Translations under genes and position numbers: made by a program | Source: Candidatus Terraquivivens yellowstonensis | GTDB taxonomy: Archaea; Thermoproteota; Nitrososphaeria_A; Caldarchaeales; Wolframiiraptoraceae | NCBI GenBank assembly: GCA_023539445.1 | Contig: JAKCEW010000007.1 | Location: 1 to 43,459 of the forward strand | Direction: 5' to 3' | Length of the DNA: 43,459 nt | Shown here: positions 6,740 through 17,071 of the stretch, in pieces | Layout of the letters: each line of letters starts with the position of its first letter | Numbering within the stretch: the stretch's first letter is position 1 | The notes under the pieces: model-generated | Databases searched by the model: none | What the model saw: the letters and a program-made list of their open reading frames with translations, nothing else | What the model was told of the DNA's origin: nothing

Positions 6740-9487
6740 TTGCACAGAGTCGCGGTCATAGATTATGATTTCTGCCAGCCGACAAAGTGTGGCCAGCCTT
6801 GCATATCATTCTGCCCGCCCGTGAGGAATAAGATAGAGGCGATCAAGCTTGGCGAGAAGGGTTTCCCGGTGATCAACGAAATACTGTGCATCGGGTGTGG
6901 TATATGCCTCGACCCCAATACGCCAGTGGTGACTGAGGCTGGCTTGAAGCCCATTAAGGAAATCAGGGCGGGCGATAGGGTGCTTACCCATAGGGGTAGG
7001 TTTAGGCCCGTTCTTTCGAAGAGCGTCAGGCTTTATACCGGGCCTCTCTACAAGATAAGGGTCCATGGCATACCTGACCCGATAACTATAACCAAGGAGC
7101 ACCCCGTACTCGTGGCATCCAAAGGTCAAGAAGGGAACGATTTTACGTTTGCGTGGAAAACCCCGCCGGAATTGAAAGAGGGCGACTACCTTTGTGTTCC
7201 AATAGTTGTGAATGAAAGCAGATTGGTACAATGGGAATCATCCACCGTTAACGCCTCGGGATGCTTAGCTCAAATGTCACAACTCCGACCAACGTTCGAG
7301 CTTGGTGCGATATTTGGCTACTACATCGCAAAAGGCTACATAGAATGCGAAAAACTCGTGTTTAGACTCGATGAAGAAAGACTGGCTAAGAAAGTCGTTA
7401 GACTTTTAGAGAAATGTTTTGGCGTAAAAGCTATCCACGAAGATCGTGGTTTGCTTACCATCAACTCAGAGTCGCTGACCAGTTTGTTCCGTAACCTTGT
7501 CGGGGACTCGGAGGAGACCAAGAGCATACCTGTGAGCTTTCTATCAATGCCTCTAGACTTCTTAAAAGGTTTCGTCCTAGGGTTTGTGGAGGCTGGAGGA
7601 GACCGTGCGGTCTCATGTAACTCCATGAACGACGCATACATCATAAAGTTGATGGGGGCCAGACTAGGATTACCGTTGTTGATAAACAAGGTTGCAAACA
7701 CCTATACGATCTCGCTCGGCGACGGTAAAGATAACGTCTCATCGCAAGGCTACCAGCTACATCCAGTAGACTCAGTAAGCGTCGAACTCGTAAAGGATTA
7801 TGTCGTAATGAACCTAGAAGTCGAGGACGATGAAACATACAACGCCGCAGGGCTTGTAGTCCACAACTGCGTCAAGAAATGCCCATTCAAGGCGATTACG
7901 ATAGTCAACCTAAGCGAAGAGCTCGGTAAGGACTTGGTGCACCAATATGGCATAAACTCATTCAGGCTTTACAGGCTTCCGTACTTGGAGAAGGAAAAAG
8001 TCATCGGTATAATCGGAAAGAACGGCATAGGCAAGACCACGGCATTGCAAATACTCGCAGGCCGCATCATACCGAATTTGGGTAAACTTGATGGAGGAAC
8101 ATCTCTGCAGGATGTTGCCAAAATGTTCAGGGGCTCGCTTGTACAGGATTATTTGACGAAGCTCGCCGATGGTAGTGTGAAAATTTCTTACAAGCCACAA
8201 TACATCGACATGATACCAAAGGTCGTTAAAGGTAAAGTCGGCGCAATTTTATTGAAGATAGGCCCAGAAGACCGTGTTAACAAGCTAATAGATGCGCTGG
8301 AACTTCGCAACCTGTTGGATAGGGACATTTCCGTACTCAGCGGTGGCGAGCTCCAGCGTCTTGCGATAGCGGCTTGTCTTGCGAGGGATGCTAACGCATT
8401 CATCTTAGACGAGCCGACCAGCTTCCTCGATATCAAGCAGAGGTTCAGAGTTGCCTCTGTAATTAGGGATGCGGCACGGGAAGGTATGGCTCTCGTATCC
8501 GACCACGACCTTGCAGTCCTCGACTACATGTCTGATAAGATCTTCGTGTTTTATGGCGAGCCTGGGGTATACGGTATTGTCGCAGGCCCTTACGGTGTTA
8601 GGGAAGGCATAAACATATTCATAGAGGGTTACATACCTGACGAGAACGTAAGGTTTAGAAATGAAAGGATATCATTCCAGCTAAAGCCTCCAACGGAAGC
8701 TTACGAGGAAGGGTACTTGACGCTTAGCTGGCCTAACATGACGAAAACCTACGATGCCTTTAAGCTGGAGGTCGAGGAAGGGTGTGCATATCCGGGCGAA
8801 GTAATAGGTATAGTGGGTCCAAACGGCATAGGCAAGACGACGTTCATAAAGATATTAGCGGGTATCGAGAAGGCCGATGCGGAGTTTCAGCTACCTTATA
8901 GGACGATAAGCTACAAGCCGCAGTATCCGGAGATAAAGGATGGTAGAGTCGAAGCAATTCTCAGGGAGGCCGCTGGGAGCAAGTTCGAGACAGACATTTA
9001 CCAGTCGGAGTTGATTAGACCATTAGGTCTGCATAGGCTGTTTGAAAGGAACGTTAAAGAATTGAGCGGCGGTGAGCTCCAAAAGGTCGCGATAGCGGAG
9101 GCTCTTTCAAAGGATGCTGAAATCTACTTGATAGACGAGCCCAGTGCTTACTTAGATGTCGAGGAAAGATACACAATTGCAAAGTTGTTGAAGAGGATAA
9201 CGCGCGAAAGGCAAGCATATACCTTCCTAGTCGAGCACGACCTTATGGTGCTGGACTTTGCATCGAATAGACTAATGGTCTTCTCAGGTGAGCCGGGCAC
9301 TTATGGGCGTGCCAGCAAGCCTATGGACCTTAGGTCCGGGTTTAACACTTTCCTAAAGGAGATGGGTGTCACATTCAGAAGGGACCAACAGACATTTAGG
9401 CCGAGGGCGAACAAACCCGACTCTAGGTTGGATAGACAACAGAAAACAATCGGTGAATATTACTATCCAGTACCGATGGCCGAATAG
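6740..9487 (+). CDS. ribosome recycling ATPase ABCE1 (RNase L inhibitor homologue) interrupted by an intein
   Basis: ABCE1 splits post-termination ribosomes into subunits. The 915-residue precursor minus a 321-residue intein leaves 594, the normal ABCE1 length. Cluster I ligands are C12, C17, C21 and C25. Cluster II is C50, C53, then after splicing C377 and C381 followed by P. NBD1 has Walker A GKNGIGKTT and signature LSGGELQR; NBD2 has GPNGIGKTT and LSGGELQK. Asp-Glu-Pro Walker B ends (LDEPTSFLD, IDEPSAYLD) and the SDHD/VEHD histidine loops are intact. The start is TTG 6740, set by AGGTGA. The intein sits between I55 and C377 (see its own entry). Without splicing, the iron-sulfur domain would be broken, so splicing should be essential. 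Confidence 0.96.
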   Translation: MHRVAVIDYDFCQPTKCGQPCISFCPPVRNKIEAIKLGEKGFPVINEILCIGCGICLDPNTPVVTEAGLKPIKEIRAGDRVLTHRGRFRPVLSKSVRLYTGPLYKIRVHGIPDPITITKEHPVLVASKGQEGNDFTFAWKTPPELKEGDYLCVPIVVNESRLVQWESSTVNASGCLAQMSQLRPTFELGAIFGYYIAKGYIECEKLVFRLDEERLAKKVVRLLEKCFGVKAIHEDRGLLTINSESLTSLFRNLVGDSEETKSIPVSFLSMPLDFLKGFVLGFVEAGGDRAVSCNSMNDAYIIKLMGARLGLPLLINKVANTYTISLGDGKDNVSSQGYQLHPVDSVSVELVKDYVVMNLEVEDDETYNAAGLVVHNCVKKCPFKAITIVNLSEELGKDLVHQYGINSFRLYRLPYLEKEKVIGIIGKNGIGKTTALQILAGRIIPNLGKLDGGTSLQDVAKMFRGSLVQDYLTKLADGSVKISYKPQYIDMIPKVVKGKVGAILLKIGPEDRVNKLIDALELRNLLDRDISVLSGGELQRLAIAACLARDANAFILDEPTSFLDIKQRFRVASVIRDAAREGMALVSDHDLAVLDYMSDKIFVFYGEPGVYGIVAGPYGVREGINIFIEGYIPDENVRFRNERISFQLKPPTEAYEEGYLTLSWPNMTKTYDAFKLEVEEGCAYPGEVIGIVGPNGIGKTTFIKILAGIEKADAEFQLPYRTISYKPQYPEIKDGRVEAILREAAGSKFETDIYQSELIRPLGLHRLFERNVKELSGGELQKVAIAEALSKDAEIYLIDEPSAYLDVEERYTIAKLLKRITRERQAYTFLVEHDLMVLDFASNRLMVFSGEPGTYGRASKPMDLRSGFNTFLKEMGVTFRRDQQTFRPRANKPDSRLDRQQKTIGEYYYPVPMAE
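6905..7867 (+). other. intein in the iron-sulfur cluster II motif of ABCE1, with a degenerate LAGLIDADG endonuclease domain
   Basis: Residues 56-376 of the ABCE1 precursor form a class 1 intein. Block A begins with Cys (CLDPNTPVVTEAG) and runs through AGDRVLTHRGRF. Block B is ITKEHPVLV, with the Thr-x-x-His motif. Block F is NLEVEDDETYNAAG, and the intein ends in LVVHN with the penultimate His and terminal Asn. The +1 extein residue is C377. Between blocks B and F, two motifs resemble the LAGLIDADG helices: IFGYYIAKG (residues 191-199) and FVLGFVEAGGD (278-288). In the first, the usual acidic catalytic residue is Lys198, so the endonuclease is probably inactive. Codon use is like the host gene. 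Confidence 0.95.
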
Positions 9488-9522
9488 GAAAAATTAAATA
9501 TCGTCAATTCTAAAGCCAAATT

Positions 9523-11816
<2,294 letters not shown>

Positions 11817-11865
11817 ATTGGACTTTATAACTAAGCCTAATCCTTTCTTTTATAAGTGGTAGGGA

Positions 11866-12333
11866 TTGGTAAGGCTTACCTATGAGAACAGGTTGAAGGA
11901 GCTAGGATATTCGTTACCCGAGCCGCCAAAACCCGTTGCATCATACGTTCCGAGCGTAAGGGTAGGCAAGCTACTTTTCGTGAGCGGCGTTCTGCCCTTG
12001 GTGAACGACAGACCGCTTTATACCGGTAAGCTGGGCAGGGAGGTCACGCTGGAGCAAGGATACGAAGCGGCTAAAGTTGCCGCGTTAAATGCTCTCTCCA
12101 TCATAAAGTCCTCACTCGGTAGCCTAGAAAAAGTGAGGAGGGTTGTTAGGCTGGTTGGTTATGTGGCTTCGGCAGAAGGTTTCAATGAGCAACCAAAGGT
12201 CGTTAACGGCGCCTCAGACCTTCTTATTCAAGTATTCGGTGAGAAAGGGAAGCACTCAAGGGTTGCAGTGGGCGTCATGGAGTTGCCGAGAGGAGCTCCG
12301 GTAGAGATCGAAATGATAGTTCAAACGAAGTAG
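11866..12333 (+). CDS. RidA/YjgF/UK114 family protein
   Basis: RidA-type proteins hydrolyse reactive enamine/imine intermediates produced by PLP enzymes. The family core is visible: LLFVSGVLPL, GREVTLEQGYEAAKVAALNALSIIKSSLGSLEKVRRVVRLVGYV, and the C-terminal GVMELPRGAPVEIEMIV. The usual substrate-binding Arg is not at the classical RxxxxxxxLPxxxxVE spacing, so it may belong to a divergent subgroup. At 155 residues it is slightly long. The start is TTG 11866, chosen because a stop codon lies two codons upstream. A TATA-like box, CTTTATAAC, is at about 11822-11830. The HAD gene follows 13 bases later. Confidence 0.85.
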   Translation: MVRLTYENRLKELGYSLPEPPKPVASYVPSVRVGKLLFVSGVLPLVNDRPLYTGKLGREVTLEQGYEAAKVAALNALSIIKSSLGSLEKVRRVVRLVGYVASAEGFNEQPKVVNGASDLLIQVFGEKGKHSRVAVGVMELPRGAPVEIEMIVQTK

Positions 12334-12345
12334 CGGTAGGATGGG

Positions 12346-12987
12346 ATGACCAAGCAAAAGCTGATAGTTTTTGATATAGATGGCACTTTGTATAGGAGCG
12401 ATGATTACGAGAGAGATCTCCATAAGGAGATCGTGGAGTTGCTAGCGGAAAAACTCGGCTGCAGTCCCGATGAGGCTAAAGCTAAGCTCAGGGCTTTGAG
12501 GAAAGATGTTGCGAGCATAAGTTGGTGTTTAATAAAACTCGGGATAAACCTGAAGGAGTTTTATGGGGAGCTTGCCAAAAGGGTAAACCCGTCCAATTAC
12601 ATAGGAGAGGCAAAAGACGTCAAGATTTTGCTGAGAAAGCTTAAGGAGGCCGGATTCAGGCTAGCAGTACATACAAACTCTGGCAAAGCGCTTGCCCTTA
12701 AGGTACTCGGGGCCCTCGGGATAGATCCCTCGATGTTTGACATAATGGTCACGAGCGACGATGCAGAACCAAAACCTTCCCGCGATGGGTACCTGAAGAT
12801 CCTCGAGCTCGCAGGCACGACCGCCGATGAGGTTGTGTATGTCGGCGACCGCTACGACATCGATTTGAAGACAGCAAAGGAGCTCGGTATCAAGACAGTA
12901 ATGGTGGGAAAAGGCACCGCATCAAGCGACGCGGACTTCAGAGTTGAAAGCATTCTTGAAATTGAAGACCTGTTTCTAAAAGACTGA
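12346..12987 (+). CDS. HAD-superfamily hydrolase (phosphoglycolate-phosphatase-like)
   Basis: This is a phosphatase of the haloacid dehalogenase superfamily. Motif I is FDIDGTL (nucleophile Asp and acid/base Asp), motif II is AVHTNSG, motif III is a Lys in AEPKPSRDGY, and motif IV is YVGDRYDIDLKTAKELG. A helical C1 cap lies at about residues 20-85. At 213 residues it fits the phosphoglycolate/beta-phosphoglucomutase-like group. The substrate cannot be told from the sequence. It is close behind the RidA gene and likely co-transcribed, with the pair perhaps handling metabolite repair. Confidence 0.85.
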   Translation: MTKQKLIVFDIDGTLYRSDDYERDLHKEIVELLAEKLGCSPDEAKAKLRALRKDVASISWCLIKLGINLKEFYGELAKRVNPSNYIGEAKDVKILLRKLKEAGFRLAVHTNSGKALALKVLGALGIDPSMFDIMVTSDDAEPKPSRDGYLKILELAGTTADEVVYVGDRYDIDLKTAKELGIKTVMVGKGTASSDADFRVESILEIEDLFLKD

Positions 12988-13017
12988 AGGATAGGGTACA
13001 ATTCACGCTGGCAAACT

Positions 13018-13028
13018 CAAGTATAAAA
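13018..13028 (+). promoter_or_regulatory. TATA box of the lut-like operon
   Basis: AAGTATAAAAG lies about 55 bases before ATG 13081, predicting a leader of about 30 bases. Confidence 0.5.
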
Positions 13029-13080
13029 GGAACAAATTGGAATAACACTATTTTGGGGATAAATCCCGGGACGTAAACTT

Positions 13081-13659
13081 ATGAATAGAGGTTCTGACAC
13101 CGTTGAAAGGTTCATATCCGAGTTGGAGAAGCTAGGGGCAACCGGTAAGCTTCTTAAAACGTATGCAGATGTTGTTAAACACATCTCGGGACTCGTGGTG
13201 GAGAAAGGGGCTAAGCTAGTACTCATGGGCGATCTGGAGCGCAGGCTGTCTTCTGAACTCTCGAAGGCCATAACCTCGATTGGCGCATCCTGCTTTGACA
13301 TAAAGGATGTTGACAGACGTGAACTGCGTAAGCTCCTTGAAAAGGCGGACATAGGAATAACGGGTGCAGATCTAGCAGTCGCCGAGACGGGCTCGCTCGT
13401 CATAGCAAGCGAGAACGATGCAGAAAGACTCCTGTCTTGCCTACCACCGATCCACATTGCCATAATTTCAAAGGAGAACATAATCGATAACTTCTTAGAG
13501 CTTGCCGAGTGGCTTAGGAGAATGCAGAATACGGGTACGCGTACAATATCCATAATAACTGGACCGAGTAGGACTGCCGACATAGAGCTCGAAATCGTAA
13601 TGGGTGTTCATGGGCCTTGTGAACAACACGTGATAATCTTGGAAGGGGATGTCGAGTGA
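13081..13659 (+). CDS. LUD-domain protein, LutC-like
   Basis: This is the small LutC-type subunit of the iron-sulfur lactate-oxidising complex (LutABC/LldEFG). The LUD domain signature is ADIGITGADLAVAETGSLVI, followed by PPIHIAIISKENI and the C-terminal TGPSRTADIELEIVMGVHGP, typical of LutC. At 192 residues it is normal. It overlaps the next gene by four bases (GTGA), so the two are translationally coupled. It probably works with the 708-residue partner in oxidation of lactate or a similar 2-hydroxyacid, passing electrons to a membrane acceptor. Confidence 0.87.
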   Translation: MNRGSDTVERFISELEKLGATGKLLKTYADVVKHISGLVVEKGAKLVLMGDLERRLSSELSKAITSIGASCFDIKDVDRRELRKLLEKADIGITGADLAVAETGSLVIASENDAERLLSCLPPIHIAIISKENIIDNFLELAEWLRRMQNTGTRTISIITGPSRTADIELEIVMGVHGPCEQHVIILEGDVE

Positions 13660-15782
13660 AGGGTAGAAATTTAATCGCTGAAGTTTCCGAGGCACTGAAG
13701 AACAGGAACCAGATCGAGAATCTGAGAACCTCCATGCTGTGCATGAGGGACAAAAGAGATGCCGCCATGGCGGGATATACCGAGAGGGATGTTGCCGAGT
13801 TAAGGAGCATAAGGCAGTCATCGTTAAGCTCACTCAATGAAAACATCAAGATACTTAAGGAGAGGCTTGAGAAAAATGGATGCAATTTTTACTTTGCTAA
13901 AACAGCAAAAGACGCATGCGAATATGTTGCCAGCTTGGCAAGATCCAAGTCTGTTAAGAGAATCGTTAAAGCGAAATCCATGACCACAGAAGAGATAGAA
14001 CTGAACAAGTGGCTTATAGCTGAAGGTTTTGAGGTTATCGAGACAGACTTGGGCGAGTGGTTAGTTCAGATAGCCGGCCAGAGACCGTCGCATCTGACGG
14101 CTCCAGCCATACACCTTTCCAGGTATGAGATATCCAAGCTCATAGAAGAGAAGATTGGGGTCAAGCTACCAGCAGACCCTAAAGAGGTTACTAAATTTGT
14201 TCGTTCATTCCTCAGAGAAAAGTTCCTCACTGCAGATATGGGAATAACTGGCGGGAACATTCTAGTCGCGGAGACTGGAAGCTTAGTGATAGTTACGAAT
14301 GAGGGGAACGGTAGGCTTGTTACATCGCTCCCTCGCATTCATGTAGCGATAGTCGGTGTAGAGAAGCTGGTAAGAACATGGAACGATGCAGTAAGGATAC
14401 TCGATGTTCTACCGAAGAGCGCCACTGGACAGAAAATGGCCACCTACATCACAATACTGAACTCTGGCTCTGAAACACCATTGCCAAACGATGGGTTAGC
14501 TAAACGAGAGTTCCATCTAGTTTTGCTGGACAACGGAAGACTTAACGCACTTCAAGACAAAGTCATGTCCGAGGCGTTGAAATGTATAAGGTGTTCCGCA
14601 TGCTTCAACGTCTGCCCAACTTACAGTGTTTTAGGCGGTCACGTCTTTGGATACATATACAGCGGCCCTATAGGCATACCTTGGACATACATATCGCATG
14701 GTCTCGAGAACGCGGCAAGCTTTGCATCCCTTTGCATATCTTGCGGATTATGCCGCGAGACGTGTCCCATTAACATAGACACGCCGACCATGGTTTCCGA
14801 GATAAAGCATAGGTATGGGGCGCGTAATGGTTACCGCTGGGTTGACAGAAGGCTTGCCGGGTATGAGGATCTCATAAAGCTTGCGAGCATTGCACCAGAT
14901 ATGTCAAACTTCTTACTGGACACAGGTACAATGAAATGGATTTTGGAAAAATTCATCGGTATAGATAGAAGGGTAAGTCTTCCGAAATTCTCAAAGAAGA
15001 GTTTGCGTGAGCTATTGGATGTTGCGTTTGCTTCACGTACAGAAGGTGAGAGAAAGGTCGCATACTTCGCGGACAGCATGGCTTACTATATAAATACCGA
15101 TGTCGGGTTAGCTGCAGTTAACGTGCTTCGGAAGAATGGTTTTGAGGTTACGATGCCGCCCCAGAGGGGTAGCGGCATGCCTTCGTTCCTTTATGGTCTT
15201 TTAGATTCCACGAAAAATGTTGCGGAGTACAACGTGAAGCATTTATACGAATACGTGTCTAGAGGTTACGATGTGGTTTCTACAGAGCCGACAGCTATCT
15301 ACTGCTTCAGGTTTGTATATCCTAAGCTGCTCGGAACAAAAGAAGCGCAGGAAGTAGCAGAAAAGAGCTATGAACTCTTCGGCTATCTTTTAAGAATGCT
15401 AGAGAATAACAAACTCGACTTAAGCTTTAAGCGGTACAAGGACGTAAAAGCCATTTACCACCTTCCATGCCATTCAAGACACCTGAGCAAAGACAAACCC
15501 GTCTTAAAATTTTTGGAAATGCTCGGGATAGAGACGGAATTCATCGACTATGGTTGCTGTGGCATGGGAGGCACATGGGGCATGAAGAGAGGTTACGAAG
15601 GGTACGAGATAAGTAAGGTGATCGCCGAGCCGCTTGTTTCTGCTATATCCGAGTCGGACGTGGATTTTGTCGTTACGGAGTGTAGCCTCTGCAAGATTCA
15701 GATAGAACGATTTACTGGCAAAAAGGTCATCCACCCGATATTGCTGCTGGACAAGGCATATAAGGGTCTGCCAGTACCCTAA
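13656..15782 (+). CDS. LutB-like LUD/ferredoxin protein fused to a LutA-like CCG domain protein
   Basis: Domain order in 708 residues: LUD domain (about 60-290, with MGITGGNILVAETGSLVI); two [4Fe-4S] motifs, CIRCSACFNVCP at about residue 310 and CISCGLCRETCP at about 359; then a LutA-like region. There, the first cysteine-rich repeat is degenerate (QRGSGMPSF instead of a CCG), while the second is intact (LPCHSRH, DYGCCGMGGTWG, TECSLC). In Bacillus the LutB and LutA functions are separate proteins, so this is a fusion. The protein is a likely electron-transfer and catalytic subunit for lactate-type oxidation. The start is GTG 13656, overlapping the upstream stop. Confidence 0.87.
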   Translation: MKGRNLIAEVSEALKNRNQIENLRTSMLCMRDKRDAAMAGYTERDVAELRSIRQSSLSSLNENIKILKERLEKNGCNFYFAKTAKDACEYVASLARSKSVKRIVKAKSMTTEEIELNKWLIAEGFEVIETDLGEWLVQIAGQRPSHLTAPAIHLSRYEISKLIEEKIGVKLPADPKEVTKFVRSFLREKFLTADMGITGGNILVAETGSLVIVTNEGNGRLVTSLPRIHVAIVGVEKLVRTWNDAVRILDVLPKSATGQKMATYITILNSGSETPLPNDGLAKREFHLVLLDNGRLNALQDKVMSEALKCIRCSACFNVCPTYSVLGGHVFGYIYSGPIGIPWTYISHGLENAASFASLCISCGLCRETCPINIDTPTMVSEIKHRYGARNGYRWVDRRLAGYEDLIKLASIAPDMSNFLLDTGTMKWILEKFIGIDRRVSLPKFSKKSLRELLDVAFASRTEGERKVAYFADSMAYYINTDVGLAAVNVLRKNGFEVTMPPQRGSGMPSFLYGLLDSTKNVAEYNVKHLYEYVSRGYDVVSTEPTAIYCFRFVYPKLLGTKEAQEVAEKSYELFGYLLRMLENNKLDLSFKRYKDVKAIYHLPCHSRHLSKDKPVLKFLEMLGIETEFIDYGCCGMGGTWGMKRGYEGYEISKVIAEPLVSAISESDVDFVVTECSLCKIQIERFTGKKVIHPILLLDKAYKGLPVP

Positions 15783-15813
15783 AAGTACGTTTACAAAAAG
15801 GCTGGGAGCGAGG

Positions 15814-16362
15814 TTGAAGTACGGTAGCGGTGATGATGGCACTACCGGGCTTTTGGGAGGTGTTAGGGTTCCAAAGGACGACCCAAGGGTCGAGGTGTTG
15901 GGAACCCTCGATGAGCTGAACTCCATCATAGGTCTTGCCAGAGTCTTAACTGGGTACCAAGATCTAAAGGACACTTTGTCGCATGTGCAAAAGTCGCTAT
16001 ACCTCGTAGGTGTTGAAGTGGCCTCTATTGGAACGCCAGCGTATAAAGAGACAGTTAATGAAGGAATGGTAAAGGAGCTTGAAAGTTTAATCGAGCGTTA
16101 CGAATCTGAAGTGCATGAGACGCAAGGATTCATAATACCTTACGGAGCTGTGAGTAGCGCAGTATTGCACGTGGCAAGGTGCGTCGCCCGAAGGCTCGAG
16201 AGAAGAGCCGTATCGCTAAAGGCAAGCTTTTACGTAAGCAAAACCCTTCTCGCATATTTGAATAGACTCTCTACGTTCCTCTTCATACTGGCAAGGGTAA
16301 TAAACGCTAGGGGATATGTCGAGGAAGAGGTTCTAAAAATTAAAAACATGATGCATGATTGA
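15814..16362 (+). CDS. ATP:cob(I)alamin adenosyltransferase, PduO/MMAB type
   Basis: This enzyme transfers the adenosyl group of ATP to cob(I)alamin, making coenzyme B12. The N-terminal KYGSGDDGTTGLLGG is the ATP-binding loop of PduO-type enzymes, followed by DPRVEVLGTLDELNSIIGLA and the C-terminal helix CVARRLERRAVSL and AYLNRLSTFLFILARVINA. At 182 residues it is normal for the family. TTG 15814 is the apparent start, 31 bases after the lut-like gene, so co-transcription is plausible. An adenosylcobalamin-dependent mutase elsewhere is implied. Confidence 0.93.
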   Translation: MKYGSGDDGTTGLLGGVRVPKDDPRVEVLGTLDELNSIIGLARVLTGYQDLKDTLSHVQKSLYLVGVEVASIGTPAYKETVNEGMVKELESLIERYESEVHETQGFIIPYGAVSSAVLHVARCVARRLERRAVSLKASFYVSKTLLAYLNRLSTFLFILARVINARGYVEEEVLKIKNMMHD

Positions 16363-16364
16363 TT

Positions 16365-17045
16365 CTAACGCCGCTCAAGTTGTGTGTATTTATTCGCTTC
16401 CTTTTCTAGCATGTCTACCAATAATAGAGATACCATTCCAAGCTCGCGGGCTGGAAGAAACCTGTCGGAATTTGCGCTGAATGAAACATTAGCCACCGCT
16501 GGTACATATTCCTGCCTCTCAGCCGCCCAAAGCTGGCAAAGTATTCGAACCCTCGGAAGCATTACGAAAGAAAAGCTTACACCTCCCAACTTTTCCCGCT
16601 TTCCGCCCAACGTTTTGCAAGCATATTCATATACATCCACTACGTTGCCGAACCTATTAACCAACCGCTTTAATACGAAATCCTCGAACTCTCTAAGGTA
16701 GGGGGCAGCACCAGCGATGTCCTTGTAGTTTATCCACATGGTGCCTAGCGGCGTACCATCACCTGTTACAAGGTATTTGAGAATTATGTACTGGATGTTT
16801 ATTGGTGCAGACTTATCGGTTAGCAGGTCAACGACACGTTCTTCTGAAACCTCGACCGAGTATGTTCTGTTGAGGAAAGTTATTATGAACCTGCCCTTGA
16901 CACTCGAGCCCCGAGGGGGCATGTATGCGACGGAACATTTTCTGGCAACATCGTCGAGATTTCTTTGAGACAGTTCGGCAAACATCTTCTTGTTTTCGGT
17001 AGCTAGGAGGTTGTCAGGCATCTTGATCGAACGGTATCCCGACAT
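16365..17045 (-). CDS. DUF3786 family protein
   Basis: The sequence matches the DUF3786 pattern: ATENKKMFAELSQRNLDDVARKC, then RTYSVEVSEERV, GTPLGTMWINYKDIAGAAPYLREFEDF, and the C-terminal LLVDMLEKEA. Family function is unknown; members are common in anaerobic bacteria and some archaea. The family often has a conserved D..FPA..N..F segment; here it reads EYVPAVANVSFSANSDRFLPA. TTG 17057 and ATG 17045 or 17021 are possible starts; I chose ATG 17045. It is convergent with the cobalamin gene (two bases apart) and divergent from the CinA-like gene. Confidence 0.75.
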   Translation of the reverse strand: MSGYRSIKMPDNLLATENKKMFAELSQRNLDDVARKCSVAYMPPRGSSVKGRFIITFLNRTYSVEVSEERVVDLLTDKSAPINIQYIILKYLVTGDGTPLGTMWINYKDIAGAAPYLREFEDFVLKRLVNRFGNVVDVYEYACKTLGGKREKLGGVSFSFVMLPRVRILCQLWAAERQEYVPAVANVSFSANSDRFLPARELGMVSLLLVDMLEKEANKYTQLERR

Positions 17046-17071
17046 TCCAAGCCGCAATTAAAATGTGACCC

